DNA of 64,000 nt from Cetobacterium sp. 8H (GCF_014250675.1 NZ_JACHTG010000004.1:372001-436000); one strand, 5' to 3'. Shown: positions 1 to 10,063, numbered from the stretch's first letter. Numbers and translations: made by a program. The notes: generated by a model from the sequence alone, not told the origin.

Positions 1-16
1 CAGCCCCCATTTATTT

Positions 17-982
17 TTATTTATCGCTAACTTTTATTTCACCTGACATAAGTTTTGCTTTTATTTCTTCAAACTTTTGAAGTTTTTCTGCACCTATTAT
101 ATCTTTTGTGAATTCAAACTCAGTTACCCCAACTCCATTTTCTTGTGCTCCGTAAACTGTTAACCCAGGAACAAACTCTCCTTTAGTTAGGTTTTTAACA
201 ACATCATAAACTGCAACGTCTACATTTTTTAACATAGATGTTAAAACAGTACCTGGTTCAACACCATCTTGATTCGAGTCAACACCTATAGCGAAAACCC
301 CTTTTTCTTTTGCTGCTGCAATAACTCCCATTCCTGTTCCACCAGCTGCATGGTATATTACGTCTGCACCTTGGTTAATTTCAGATATTGCATTTTCTTT
401 TCCTCTAACTGGATCGTTAAACGGATTTGGTCCTGTTGTATAAACTGAGAAGAATTTAACTTTAGGGTTTACATATTCCGCACCTTGCTTAAATCCTACT
501 TCAAATTTCTTTATTAAAGGATTTTCCATTCCTCCAACAAATCCAACAGCGTTATTTTTTGTCATTAATCCTGCAATTACTCCAACTAAGAAAGACCCCT
601 CTTCCTCTTTAAATACAACTGATTTTACGTTAGGTAAATCAACAACATCATCGATCATTAAAAATTTAACATCTGAGTAATCTGCTGCTACAGTTCTAGC
701 TGATTCTGTCATTTGGAATCCAGTTGCAACAACTAAATCATATCCAGCTTCTGCATACTCTCTTAAAAACTCCTCATCCTCAGCTGGTGATGCTGGTTCA
801 ACATACTTAAACTCAATTCCTAAATCTTTTTTAGCCTGCTCTAATCCTCTATAAGCTGCATCATTAAAAGACTTATCTCCTAATCCTCCAGTTGAAAGAA
901 CTATTCCAACTTTAAGTTGCTTTGCCGCAAATAATCCAACAGCTAACATCATAGACATTACAAAAGTAACTATCTTTCTCAT
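17..982 (-). CDS. BMP-family (PnrA-like) ABC transporter substrate-binding protein
   Basis: Periplasmic solute-binding protein of the basic membrane protein family, which in characterised members binds purine nucleosides for an ABC importer. Residues 1-20 form a hydrophobic signal peptide ending in a run of Ala; there is no lipobox Cys, so it is probably a soluble periplasmic protein. The ligand-pocket segment GLGDKSFND lies at residues 33-41 and the GVDSNQDG loop near residue 236, both typical of the family. Length (321 aa) is normal. It is the last gene before the left edge; permease and ATPase partners, if adjacent, lie outside the window. Nucleoside specificity is inferred from the family only. 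Confidence 0.9.
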   Translation of the reverse strand: MRKIVTFVMSMMLAVGLFAAKQLKVGIVLSTGGLGDKSFNDAAYRGLEQAKKDLGIEFKYVEPASPAEDEEFLREYAEAGYDLVVATGFQMTESARTVAADYSDVKFLMIDDVVDLPNVKSVVFKEEEGSFLVGVIAGLMTKNNAVGFVGGMENPLIKKFEVGFKQGAEYVNPKVKFFSVYTTGPNPFNDPVRGKENAISEINQGADVIYHAAGGTGMGVIAAAKEKGVFAIGVDSNQDGVEPGTVLTSMLKNVDVAVYDVVKNLTKGEFVPGLTVYGAQENGVGVTEFEFTKDIIGAEKLQKFEEIKAKLMSGEIKVSDK

Positions 983-1058
983 TTAACACCCTCCCTAAAA
1001 ACTTTATACTACTAGAATTTTAACATATTATTAGTTTAATTTAAAGAAAAATTTAGAG

Positions 1059-1346
1059 TTATTTCATCATTTTTCCCAATGTGTATATAAGCTCATCGAT
1101 TACTTTGTTCTCTTCATTATTTTTTATACCTGATACAACACACTTTCTTAAATGATTTTCTAATATCACTTTTGCCACACCGTTCAATGCTGCTTTTGCT
1201 GATGAAATTTGATTTAAAACATCATCACAATATGAATCTTCTTCAATCATTCTTTTTATTCCCCTAATCTGACCTTCAACTCTATTAACTCTAGTTATTA
1301 ACTTCTTTTTATCCCCACAAATTTTCTTAGAACAATTCTCGTCCAT
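1059..1346 (-). CDS. csoR: CsoR-family copper-sensing transcriptional repressor
   Basis: Four-helix DUF156 repressor of 95 residues. The Cu(I) ligand set is present with canonical spacing: Cys40, His65 and Cys69 (the H-x3-C pair). Two extra Cys (5 and 10) sit in the N-terminal extension. It lies 11 bp downstream of copA in the same operon. A CsoR-like palindrome sits in the copA leader, so the pair is expected to be autoregulated: copper releases the repressor and induces the efflux ATPase. A formaldehyde or persulfide sensor (FrmR/CstR) is the alternative, but the copA linkage argues for copper. Confidence 0.93.
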   Translation of the reverse strand: MDENCSKKICGDKKKLITRVNRVEGQIRGIKRMIEEDSYCDDVLNQISSAKAALNGVAKVILENHLRKCVVSGIKNNEENKVIDELIYTLGKMMK

Positions 1347-1357
1347 TTTTCCTCCTA

Positions 1358-3838
1358 CTATTTAAACCATTTCAATCTTAATGCATTTGAAACTACTGAA
1401 ACTGAACTCATTGCCATTGCAGCTCCAGCTATCATTGGATTTAAAAGATGCCCTGTAAATGGGTATAATAACCCTGCTGCAACCGGTATCCCTAAGCCGT
1501 TATAAATAAATGCCCAAAATAGATTTTGTTTTATATTCTTCATAGTTGCTCTACTCAACTCTATAGCTTTTGGAACATCTTTTATATTTTTACTCATCAA
1601 TACAATATCAGCACTTTCTAGAGCTATATCTGCTCCTCCACCCACAGCAATACCTATATCTGCTTGTGTTAAAGCTGGCGAATCATTTATTCCATCTCCT
1701 ACCATAGCCACTTTCTTTCCTGAGATTTGAAGTTTCTTTATTTGAGAATACTTTTGTTCTGGTGACACCTCTGCTATTACTCTATCCACTCCAACCTCTT
1801 TAGCTATGGCTTTAGCAGTTCTTTCATTATCACCAGTTAACATTATTACATTTATCCCTATACTTTTCAGCTCGTCTATAACTTCTTTCGAATTTTCTCT
1901 AACCTTATCTGCGATTGCAATCAAACCTAAATATCTCTTTTGAGTTGCAACATAAATAACTGTTTTCCCTTCATCAAATAGCTTTTCACTCTCTTTTAAG
2001 TGTTCATCTATATCTATTGAGTATTTATCCATCATTTTTTTATTACCAATTATAACCTCTACATCTCCTACCGGAGTATTTTCTAAAATTCCAACAATCC
2101 CTTTTCCAGTTTTAGAATTAAAGTTTCTCACTTCATATAAAGGTAAATTTCTTATATTAACTTCCCTCATAATTGCATCAGCTAAAGGATGCTCTGAGTT
2201 TTGTTCTAAACTTCCAACAACTTTAAGAAGTATATTCTTTTCTAATTGAGTTGTCTCTATATCTGTTACAGTTGGTTTTCCTACTGTTATTGTTCCTGTT
2301 TTATCAAATACAACAGTATCAACTTTACAAGCTTTTTCAAGTGCTTCACCTGATTTTATTAATATTCCTAACTCTGCTCCTCTACCAGTTCCTACCATTA
2401 TTGCTGTTGGAGTTGCAAGACCTAATGAACATGGACAAGCTATAACCAATACTGAAATTAATATTTTTAAAGCAAAAACACTTGGTCTAGAATCTAAAGT
2501 AACCCATCCCATAGTACCTATAAAATACCATAATAAGCTCGATAGAACTGCTATTATCATAACTGCTGGAACAAAATACCCCGATATTAAATCTGCCATT
2601 TTTGCTATTGGAGCCTTTGATCCCTGTGCATTTTCAACAAGTTTAATTATTTTATAAAGAGTTGTATTCTCTCCCGTTTCTGTAACTTCCATTTTTAAGC
2701 TACCAGTTCCATTTATTGTTGCTCCATAAAGCTTTGATTTTACTATTTTTTTTACGGGTATACTTTCCCCCGTTAGCATAGCTTCATCTACACTCGAAAT
2801 CCCTTCTACTACAACTCCATCTGTCGGTATTGATTCTCCAGGTTTTATTAATAGCACATCTCCTACTTCAACCTCTTCAATGTCAACAGTTACAACCTTT
2901 CCACCTCTATACAGATTTGCTCTTTTACTTTGTAAATTCATCAACTTCTTGATTGCCTCTGAAGTTTTTCCTTTACTTAATTTCTCTAAATACTTTCCTA
3001 AAGAGATCAAAGCAATAATAACTACTCCAGATTCATAATAAAGGTTATGAACATACTGAATATTTCCCTCGTAAATTTCCATAGTACTATATAAGCTATA
3101 TCCAAAGGCTGCCCCTGTTCCTAAAGCAATTAAAGAATCCATACTTGGTGCTCCTGCTTTTATTTTCTGGAATCCTGATGTATAAAAATGTCTTCCTACA
3201 TAGACAACTGGAATTGATAATACCAACTGAATCATTGCAAATAAAAATGGATTTGTATCATAATGAATAAAATTAGGTATAGGTAATCCTACCATACTTC
3301 CCATTGAGATATAAAAAATTATTGCCCCAAAACATATTGCAACTAAAAATTCATTGAACTCTCTTTTTAATTGCTTTTGATTTTCTTGCTCTTTTTTATC
3401 TATTGTTTCTTCTGTTATTCTTTCAGCGGTGTATCCAAATTTCTTAATATTATGAAAAATTTCAGATAATTTAATTAAGCTTGAATCATATGTCACTGTT
3501 GCTTTTTCTGTTGCTAGATTAACATTGATTGAATCAACACCCTTCATTTCAGAAACAACTTTCTCAACTTTAGCAACACAACTTTGACAACTTAGTCCCT
3601 TAATTAAAAATGTTACTGTTTTTAAATCTTTAATCTCATCAACACCATAACCTAACACAGTTATTTTATTTTTAAAACTATCTTCAGATATAATTTTTTC
3701 ATCGAAATTTACAAATAATTCTTCTGTTGCTAAATTTACCCGTGCTTCATTAATCCCTTCAGTAGAGTTTAATATTTTTTCAATAAGTGCTACACAACTT
3801 TGACAAGTTACATTTCCTAATTTATATTTTTTATTCAT
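1358..3838 (-). CDS. copA: Copper-exporting P1B-type ATPase CopA
   Basis: Pumps Cu(I) out of the cytoplasm using ATP. Two N-terminal HMA metal-binding domains each carry CxxC (Cys12/Cys15 and Cys84/Cys87). They are followed by the membrane domain with the CPC ion-binding motif in VIACPCSLGLATP, the phosphorylated Asp in DKTGT, the SEHP nucleotide-domain motif and the GDGIND hinge motif. Length 826 aa fits a two-HMA CopA. The Shine-Dalgarno GGAGGTG at 3842-3848 fixes the start. It is first gene of copA-csoR. The CPC motif supports Cu(I)/Ag(I) rather than Zn/Cd. Confidence 0.96.
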   Translation of the reverse strand: MNKKYKLGNVTCQSCVALIEKILNSTEGINEARVNLATEELFVNFDEKIISEDSFKNKITVLGYGVDEIKDLKTVTFLIKGLSCQSCVAKVEKVVSEMKGVDSINVNLATEKATVTYDSSLIKLSEIFHNIKKFGYTAERITEETIDKKEQENQKQLKREFNEFLVAICFGAIIFYISMGSMVGLPIPNFIHYDTNPFLFAMIQLVLSIPVVYVGRHFYTSGFQKIKAGAPSMDSLIALGTGAAFGYSLYSTMEIYEGNIQYVHNLYYESGVVIIALISLGKYLEKLSKGKTSEAIKKLMNLQSKRANLYRGGKVVTVDIEEVEVGDVLLIKPGESIPTDGVVVEGISSVDEAMLTGESIPVKKIVKSKLYGATINGTGSLKMEVTETGENTTLYKIIKLVENAQGSKAPIAKMADLISGYFVPAVMIIAVLSSLLWYFIGTMGWVTLDSRPSVFALKILISVLVIACPCSLGLATPTAIMVGTGRGAELGILIKSGEALEKACKVDTVVFDKTGTITVGKPTVTDIETTQLEKNILLKVVGSLEQNSEHPLADAIMREVNIRNLPLYEVRNFNSKTGKGIVGILENTPVGDVEVIIGNKKMMDKYSIDIDEHLKESEKLFDEGKTVIYVATQKRYLGLIAIADKVRENSKEVIDELKSIGINVIMLTGDNERTAKAIAKEVGVDRVIAEVSPEQKYSQIKKLQISGKKVAMVGDGINDSPALTQADIGIAVGGGADIALESADIVLMSKNIKDVPKAIELSRATMKNIKQNLFWAFIYNGLGIPVAAGLLYPFTGHLLNPMIAGAAMAMSSVSVVSNALRLKWFK

Positions 3839-3855
3839 TTTACACCTCCAACTAT

Positions 3856-3872
3856 ATAGGGTACACCCCTAT
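3856..3872 (-). promoter_or_regulatory. CsoR-type operator in the copA leader
   Basis: Perfect interrupted palindrome ATAGGG-N5-CCCTAT located 18 bp upstream of the copA start codon. G/C tracts in an AT-rich surround match known CsoR boxes. Its position close to the ribosome-binding site suggests steric repression. Binding by the adjacent CsoR is inferred. Confidence 0.7.
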
Positions 3873-3896
3873 GGCATAATATATCATAAATAAATA

Positions 3897-3924
3897 AAAA
3901 AATCTACTTAAAAAAAGTAGATTT
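3897..3924 (-). terminator. Rho-independent terminator after disA
   Basis: Ten-bp stem AAATCTACTT/AAGTAGATTT with a 5-nt A loop; on the minus strand it is followed by a U-rich tract. It ends the long plsX-to-disA transcript just before the copA promoter region. Confidence 0.8.
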
Positions 3925-3925
3925 T

Positions 3926-4987
3926 TTATTTCTCCAATTCAACAGTAACTTTAAGTCTTTTTAGGCCTGTTTGAATAGCTTTTATTTTGAATTTACTGAT
4001 CCCTTTTATTTCTAAAAGTTCTTCTGTTGAAGCCTCTTGAATTTTCGAAAGATTTCCATAGGTATTAACTATTTTATCTATATCCCTTTTCGTAAGCTTT
4101 GTAATTTTATCTAAAATTCTATACCCTTTAGGTGTTACTCTATTTCCTAAAGCAGAATATGTTTTTCCATAATCCAAAATAGATGATAATTTTTCTAATT
4201 CTTTCAATTCATCATCTGTTAATTTCGATAGTCTATCAGTTATTTCATCCATATCAAAATTAGAGTTTACATCATTCCAGTAATCTTTTAAGAAGTCCTC
4301 TTTTTCATTTTCAATATCTTGAATTAAATCGTTTAAATGAAGTTTTACCAATCTTCCATCAACACCTAGTTCAGTCATATAAGTACTCATCTCTTGGAAT
4401 ATTCTTGTGACTTTTTCAAATCTCTGTAAAACTACTGTTACCTCATATAAAGTTACTAGATCATCTAGCTCTAATATCGTTAGATTTCCTAAAGCTCTAT
4501 CTAGTACAAAACGATAACGTTCTAAAGTGTTTAATCCTTGTGAAGCTTCTCCCATAAGATCTGGTGTACTTCTCAATCTATGCTTCATTTCACCTTTATA
4601 TATTGTTACTACTTTTTTTCTTTCAGATATAGCTATGACAAGTTTATCTGTTTGTTTTGCTACTCTTTGAGCTGTTCTGTGTCTTGTCCCACTCTCGTTT
4701 GTTGAAAATCTCATACTCGGTTGAAGATGTACATTCGCTGAATGGATTCTAGTTATATCAGAATCAATTATTATTGCTCCATCCATCTTACATAATTCAA
4801 ATAATTTTTCAGGAGTATATTCACAATTAATTTCAAATCCCCCATCCATTATCTTTTGAACTTCTGAATCTAGTCCGACAACTATTAAAGCTCCCATCTC
4901 TCCATCTAAAACATTGTATATCCCCTCTCTCAACTTTGTCCCTGGAGCCAAAAGAGAAAGGATATCTAAGAATTGTGTATTATTCAT
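3926..4987 (-). CDS. disA: DNA integrity scanning diadenylate cyclase DisA
   Basis: Condenses two ATP into cyclic di-AMP. The N-terminal DAC domain carries the DGA motif (residues 69-71) and the RHR motif in GTRHRTA (100-106). A helical linker and a C-terminal helix-hairpin-helix DNA-binding region (roughly 300-345) follow, the full DisA architecture rather than CdaA. Length 353 aa is typical. Its start overlaps the end of radA by 8 bp, so the two are translationally coupled; RadA is a known functional partner of DisA in Bacillus. Confidence 0.96.
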   Translation of the reverse strand: MNNTQFLDILSLLAPGTKLREGIYNVLDGEMGALIVVGLDSEVQKIMDGGFEINCEYTPEKLFELCKMDGAIIIDSDITRIHSANVHLQPSMRFSTNESGTRHRTAQRVAKQTDKLVIAISERKKVVTIYKGEMKHRLRSTPDLMGEASQGLNTLERYRFVLDRALGNLTILELDDLVTLYEVTVVLQRFEKVTRIFQEMSTYMTELGVDGRLVKLHLNDLIQDIENEKEDFLKDYWNDVNSNFDMDEITDRLSKLTDDELKELEKLSSILDYGKTYSALGNRVTPKGYRILDKITKLTKRDIDKIVNTYGNLSKIQEASTEELLEIKGISKFKIKAIQTGLKRLKVTVELEK

Positions 4988-6365
4988 CTTTACTCATCCT
5001 TTCTAAAAATTCTTCTAAATTTTTTAAATATATTATTTTCAGTTTATAACTGTTTTTTTCAATCTCTTTTCTGTTGGCTTCAGGAACATAAACACCTTTA
5101 AATCCAAGCTTTTCAAGCTCTCTTAATCTTCTATCTACAAAAAAGGCTTTTCTTATCTCTCCCCTCAGTCCAAGTTCACCGATAGCTGCTATCTTTTGAC
5201 TTATAGCAACATTCTTATACAAGGAAACTATCGATATGAGTGCTCCTAAATCTGCTGCTGGGTCATTGATTGATAAACCACCTGGGATATTTATAAATAA
5301 ATCTTTCATCCCCAAATGAAGTCCCATTCTTTTTTCAGCAATAGCAGTTAATATTTGCATTCTATTTCTATCAAATCCCTGAACAATTCTTTTCGGTATC
5401 CCTATTGTACAGTCTGTCAAAAGTGTTTGTATCTCTAATAGAAAAACTTTGGTTCCTTCTAAAACAGGTACAACCATACTTCCTATATTTTTTTCATCTC
5501 TTTCACTTAAAAAAAACTCAGACGAATTTTTAACTTCATGAATCCCCGTATCCTCCATGCTAAATACCGCTAATTCATTTGTTGAACCAAATCTATTTTT
5601 TAAACTTCTCAAAATTCTATAAAATAACCCCTCTTCACCTTCAAAATGAAAAACAGCATCAACCATGTGCTCTAAAAGTTTTGGCCCTGCAACTTTCCCA
5701 TCTTTTGTAATATGACCAACTATAAAAAATGAAACTTCATTTTTCTTAGCCAATTCAATAATTTTTAAAGTGCACTCTCTTATTTGAGTTGGAGTTCCTG
5801 GAATTGAATCCACTTCTGAATTATAAAGTGTTTGAATTGAATCTACAATAACTATTTTGGGTTTTCTTGTTATTACATATTCATATATGCCTTGAATATC
5901 AGTTTCTGACATAAGATAAAGATCTTTTGAATCTATTCCTAATCTTTCACCTCTAGACTTTATTTGAGCAGGTGATTCCTCTCCAGAGACGTATAAAACA
6001 TCCCCATAAACAGTATACTCTTTAGCTGTCTGTAAAAGAAGTGTAGATTTTCCAATCCCAGGACTTCCTGTTATTAAAACAACCTCACCTTTTACCAATC
6101 CTCCACCTAAAAGCCTATCAAATTCCGATATCGTAGTTTTGTATCTAAAGTTTTTTTCTAATTGAACATTAGCAAAAGAGACAACCTTTTCCTGAAGATT
6201 TACCATTGAAGTCGATGATGACTTTATTGATTTTGCTGAACTTGCAGGAATCTCTATCTCTTCTTCAAAAGTTCCCCACTCACCACAATTATCACACTTA
6301 CCCATCCACTTTATTGTCTTATATCCACATTCTCCACAAACGTAAAAACTCTTTGCCTTGGCCAT
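4980..6365 (-). CDS. radA: DNA repair protein RadA
   Basis: RecA-like ATPase that promotes branch migration in recombination. N-terminal C4 zinc finger (Cys10, 13, 24, 27), Walker A GSPGIGKST (100-108), the RadA-specific KNRFG motif near residue 255, and a C-terminal Lon-protease-like domain. Length 461 aa is standard. It lies 4 bp downstream of coaD and overlaps disA by 8 bp, within the tail of the long leftward operon. Confidence 0.96.
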   Translation of the reverse strand: MAKAKSFYVCGECGYKTIKWMGKCDNCGEWGTFEEEIEIPASSAKSIKSSSTSMVNLQEKVVSFANVQLEKNFRYKTTISEFDRLLGGGLVKGEVVLITGSPGIGKSTLLLQTAKEYTVYGDVLYVSGEESPAQIKSRGERLGIDSKDLYLMSETDIQGIYEYVITRKPKIVIVDSIQTLYNSEVDSIPGTPTQIRECTLKIIELAKKNEVSFFIVGHITKDGKVAGPKLLEHMVDAVFHFEGEEGLFYRILRSLKNRFGSTNELAVFSMEDTGIHEVKNSSEFFLSERDEKNIGSMVVPVLEGTKVFLLEIQTLLTDCTIGIPKRIVQGFDRNRMQILTAIAEKRMGLHLGMKDLFINIPGGLSINDPAADLGALISIVSLYKNVAISQKIAAIGELGLRGEIRKAFFVDRRLRELEKLGFKGVYVPEANRKEIEKNSYKLKIIYLKNLEEFLERMSKDE

Positions 6366-6369
6366 TTAG

Positions 6370-6852
6370 TTACTCCTTAACTTTATGTCTAACTTTTTCA
6401 ATTATATAATCATCTAAATAGTTATCTAACTTACCATTGTAAATTGCTAGCTCTCTAACTATACTCGAACTAACATATAAAAATTCTTTTGACGCTGGAA
6501 TAAAAACTGTTTCTATCTCTCTATCAGAAATATCAAAATTTCCATAAGCTAATGACAGCTCATATTCGTAGTCCACTACAGCTCTAAGTCCTCTTATTAT
6601 ATATTTACACTCTCTTTGTTTCATGTAATCAGCTAACAATCCACTATATTCGATAACTTCCACATTTGGAATATCCTCTAAACTCTTCTCCACCATATTT
6701 TTTCTTTCATCTAAAGTGAATAAAGTTTTTTTAGAAGCATTATTTAAAACTGCAACAATTAATCTATCGCACATTTTACTAGCTCTTTTTATAATATCTT
6801 TATGCCCTTTAGTTATAGGGTCAAACGTTCCAGAATATAAGGCTAATCTCAC
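6370..6852 (-). CDS. coaD: Phosphopantetheine adenylyltransferase
   Basis: Penultimate step of coenzyme A synthesis: ATP plus 4'-phosphopantetheine gives dephospho-CoA. The nucleotidyltransferase motif GTFDPITKGH (8-17) and the C-terminal SSSIVRE motif are present. Length 160 aa is normal. It is 8 bp downstream of rng. Placement in a transcript with acpP links CoA supply to acyl carrier protein, whose prosthetic group derives from CoA. Confidence 0.96.
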   Translation of the reverse strand: MRLALYSGTFDPITKGHKDIIKRASKMCDRLIVAVLNNASKKTLFTLDERKNMVEKSLEDIPNVEVIEYSGLLADYMKQRECKYIIRGLRAVVDYEYELSLAYGNFDISDREIETVFIPASKEFLYVSSSIVRELAIYNGKLDNYLDDYIIEKVRHKVKE

Positions 6853-6860
6853 TTTTCCAC

Positions 6861-8327
6861 CTATCTTTCCATCAATATTTCGTAATCTTTTACTATCTCT
6901 TTTCCTTGAGCTAAAATTTCTATTGTTTTTCCATGCTGAGCTAATAAAGATTTTATAAAATCTAAATATATCTTTTCTATTTTTTCTTTTACAGAATTTT
7001 TTGTGATTATTTTTATCTTTCTAATATCTTTTTCTTCAACTACTTCTCTTAACTCTTTTATAATATTTTCTACAATAGCTCTGCTACCCTTAACTTTTCC
7101 AGTCCCTTTACACATAGGGCACTCATCTTGAAAGTAATAACTCAATGGTTTCCCTATTCTTTTTCTAGTCATTTCAACTAATCCTAAGTCTGTAAAATGG
7201 ATAATATTTGTTTTTACTCTATCTTTCTCTAAATTCTCATCAAGAACTTTTAATACCTTTTCCTTGTCCTCTTCAACTTTCATGTCTATAAAATCAATTA
7301 TTATTATTCCACTTAAATTTCTTATACGAAGTTGTCTGGCTATTTCCTCGGCAGCTTCCATGTTAGTTTTTACAACTGTTTCTTCTAAATTCATACTACC
7401 TATATTTTTTCCAGTGTTTACATCTATACTAACTAGTGCTTCTGTCTTTTGAATAACTATCGATCCACCACAATCTAGCCACACTGTTTCTTCTAATGAA
7501 TTTTCTATCTCTTGTTGTATTCCATAGTTATCAAATATATCTTTTTTATCACTATATAACTTTATTTTTGTTTTTAATTTCCCATCACTAAAAGCCATAG
7601 TATAATCTATTATTTCCCAATAGACATTCTCATCATCCACAATTATTTCATCTATTTCATTATTTATGATATCTCTTAAAACTTTGCTGACAATTCCATT
7701 ATCTTTATATAAAAGTTCGCCTACTTTAGCTTTTTTTATCTTTACTTCAATCTCTTCCCATTTTTTTATTAAGTATTGTAACTCTTTTTCAAAATGGTAT
7801 ATACTCTTACCTTCAGCGGCAGTCCTAATAATAACTCCCATTCCTTCAGGTACTATCTCAGAAAAAATTTTTTCTAGTCTTTCTCTTTCAATATCATCTT
7901 TTATTTTTTTTGATATTGCTATATGTGTATTGTTTGGCATAAGTACCAAAAATTTTCCAGGTATTGTATAGTGAGTTGTTACTCTTGCACCCTTGCTTCC
8001 TCTTGGATCACTTAAAACTTGAACTACAACATCGTCCCCAACAGTTAATAAGTCCTCAATTGGCTTTACACTATTTGCTATTCCTGTTAGATACTTTTCC
8101 TCAAAGTCTCTTAAATCTTTCACATATAAAAACCCATTTTTTTCTAATCCTATTTTTACAAAAGCTGATTCCATACCAGGCAAAACATTTGCAACTTTAC
8201 CTTTATATATATTTCCGTTTAAAGTTCCCTCTCCTGCTCTTTCAATATGAACTTCCATTACTTTCCCATTCTCTAATATTGCTGCTCTAGTTTTAAATTT
8301 ATTCGTATTTATTATTATCTGGTTCAT
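6861..8327 (-). CDS. rng: Ribonuclease G (RNase E/G family)
   Basis: Endoribonuclease for rRNA and mRNA processing. An S1 RNA-binding domain lies at about residues 35-120. The catalytic DNase I-like region has the conserved Asp residues in SIDVNTGKN and IIIDFIDM, and the Zn-link CPMCKGTGKV follows. At 488 aa it matches RNase G and lacks the long C-terminal scaffold of RNase E. Its start lies inside the last 29 bp of the upstream radical SAM gene, implying translational coupling; the Shine-Dalgarno GGGGAGAG precedes ATG. Confidence 0.94.
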   Translation of the reverse strand: MNQIIINTNKFKTRAAILENGKVMEVHIERAGEGTLNGNIYKGKVANVLPGMESAFVKIGLEKNGFLYVKDLRDFEEKYLTGIANSVKPIEDLLTVGDDVVVQVLSDPRGSKGARVTTHYTIPGKFLVLMPNNTHIAISKKIKDDIERERLEKIFSEIVPEGMGVIIRTAAEGKSIYHFEKELQYLIKKWEEIEVKIKKAKVGELLYKDNGIVSKVLRDIINNEIDEIIVDDENVYWEIIDYTMAFSDGKLKTKIKLYSDKKDIFDNYGIQQEIENSLEETVWLDCGGSIVIQKTEALVSIDVNTGKNIGSMNLEETVVKTNMEAAEEIARQLRIRNLSGIIIIDFIDMKVEEDKEKVLKVLDENLEKDRVKTNIIHFTDLGLVEMTRKRIGKPLSYYFQDECPMCKGTGKVKGSRAIVENIIKELREVVEEKDIRKIKIITKNSVKEKIEKIYLDFIKSLLAQHGKTIEILAQGKEIVKDYEILMER

Positions 8328-9348
8328 CTATCTCTCCCCTAAGAACCTGTTTCCATAAATAGTTTTTTCCATTTACCATAATTGCGTCTAAACTTAATGA
8401 GTTGTTTATCTTTATAGTTAATCTCTTTCCAAACCTCACTCTATTAATTTTTTTATTTCCTACAACTTTGGAAACATTCTTTTCGTTGATTTCTATACTA
8501 ATTTCACCATCTAAAGAATCAATTTTTTTAAGAAAATCATAATATATCTCTCCTACAACTAGCTCTCTAAAAGCTGGATGGAAAGGTCCCCCAAGTACAT
8601 TTTCATTATCATTTAATTCTTCTGTCGGCTGAAGTCCAACTCTTACAATATTTATATCATAATATTCTAATAACGAATATATTTTTTTACACCTTTGAAC
8701 GGCTTCTTCTATAGAGAGTGGTATATAGCTACCTTTTTTAAACATCTCTGCCATCTCAGTCTCTTTTATAACAAGAGTTGGATATATTCTTGCTATATCT
8801 GGCTTTATTTCCACTGTTTTTAATGCACTCATATAATCGCTTTCTTCAGTTGCACCAGGAAGTCCTAGCATCAACTGTATTCCTAGCTCTATTTTTGCAT
8901 CTTTTATTAGTTTTGAAGCACTATAAACTTTCTCTAAAGGATAAAATCTATGTGTCTTTTTCAAAACGTTTTCATCTAAAGATTGTACTCCTAATTCTAC
9001 TGTTGTTACTCCGTAGCTTACAAGCATATCAACTATTTTTTTATCTATATAATCAGGTCTTGTTGAAAGTCTTATCCCATCAATTAATCCCTTTTTTATA
9101 TATTCATGAACTGTTGATAAATATTGTTTTTGTAAGTCAAAAGAAATTCCTGTAAAAGTTCCACCAAAAAAAGCCACCTCTTTCTTGGATTTTTTTGGAA
9201 GAGTTTTTAAGTATGTTTCTATAATGTTTTTAACATCTTCTAAACTTACATCTGTTTCTCTACCATTTATTTTTTTTTGATTACAAAACACACAATCATT
9301 TGGGCATCCAAAATGACTTATAAATATTGGAATATTATAGTGTTTCAT
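8299..9348 (-). CDS. Radical SAM protein, Elp3-like
   Basis: Radical SAM enzyme with the [4Fe-4S] motif C-x3-C-x2-C in GCPNDCVFCNQ near the N-terminus. SAM-domain landmarks GGTFTG and the later LGVQSLDE follow. It resembles the Elp3-like radical SAM proteins often encoded beside rnc or rng, without an acetyltransferase domain. Substrate is unknown; tRNA modification is plausible from the family resemblance but unproven. It overlaps rnc by 14 bp and rng by 29 bp, a tightly packed block. Confidence 0.85.
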   Translation of the reverse strand: MKHYNIPIFISHFGCPNDCVFCNQKKINGRETDVSLEDVKNIIETYLKTLPKKSKKEVAFFGGTFTGISFDLQKQYLSTVHEYIKKGLIDGIRLSTRPDYIDKKIVDMLVSYGVTTVELGVQSLDENVLKKTHRFYPLEKVYSASKLIKDAKIELGIQLMLGLPGATEESDYMSALKTVEIKPDIARIYPTLVIKETEMAEMFKKGSYIPLSIEEAVQRCKKIYSLLEYYDINIVRVGLQPTEELNDNENVLGGPFHPAFRELVVGEIYYDFLKKIDSLDGEISIEINEKNVSKVVGNKKINRVRFGKRLTIKINNSLSLDAIMVNGKNYLWKQVLRGEIDEPDNNKYE

Positions 9349-10045
9349 AGAGTTTAACTCCTAGTTTTTTACAGATATCTTTGGCTGCTGACTGTTCGGC
9401 ACCTTTTTTATTTTTTCCTTTTCCATAACCTTTTAAATCATCTTTTATCACAGCAACAACTTCAAATATTTTTAGATGATCAGGACCATTTTCACTTATA
9501 ACTTGATAAGTTGGAATAATTTTATACTCTTTTTGACTATACTCTTGTAAGATTGTTTTGAAGTCTAAAATATCTTCATTCTCGTTTATATGTTCTATTG
9601 GATGCTTTAAATACTCCATTGCAATATTTTTTACAGTCATGAAATCTGAATCTAAATATATAGCTCCTAGTATCGCTTCAAAAACGTCTCCTAGTATTGA
9701 GTTTCTTTCTCTTCCACCAGTTAATTCCTCACCTTTACTTAACATTAAATACTGTCCGAAGCCTAAACCTTTTGATATCTTTGCAAGTACAGGTTCACTA
9801 ACTACCATAGCTTTTAGTTTTGCTAAATCTCCTTCTAATGCGTTGGGATAGCTTTTATATAGATACTCGGTAACAATTAGATCTAGAACTGCGTCACCTA
9901 GCAGCTCTAGTCTTTCATTGTTTAACTTTTTATATCTTATATGTTCATTACCAAAAGATCTATGGATAAGTGCATTTTTCAATAAGTCTTTATTTTTAAA
10001 TACATAACCTATTTTTTTTTCTAATTCTAGATATGATTTTTTCAC
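9335..10045 (-). CDS. rnc: Ribonuclease III
   Basis: Cleaves double-stranded RNA in rRNA maturation and regulation. The signature ERLELLGDAVLDL contains Asp51 and the second metal-binding pair is Asp120/Glu123. A dsRNA-binding domain occupies about 160-236. The start codon is GTG with GGGAGAG upstream. It follows fabF by 18 bp; a fab-acpP-rnc order is common in many bacteria. Confidence 0.96.
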   Translation of the reverse strand: MKKSYLELEKKIGYVFKNKDLLKNALIHRSFGNEHIRYKKLNNERLELLGDAVLDLIVTEYLYKSYPNALEGDLAKLKAMVVSEPVLAKISKGLGFGQYLMLSKGEELTGGRERNSILGDVFEAILGAIYLDSDFMTVKNIAMEYLKHPIEHINENEDILDFKTILQEYSQKEYKIIPTYQVISENGPDHLKIFEVVAVIKDDLKGYGKGKNKKGAEQSAAKDICKKLGVKLYETL

Positions 10046-10063
10046 TTATCTCTCCCTTAAATC

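Noticed and set aside
2251-2445. Leu-rich plus-strand frame inside copA
   Set aside because: Antisense of codon-biased coding sequence in copA; similar Leu-rich shadows occur opposite many genes in the window.
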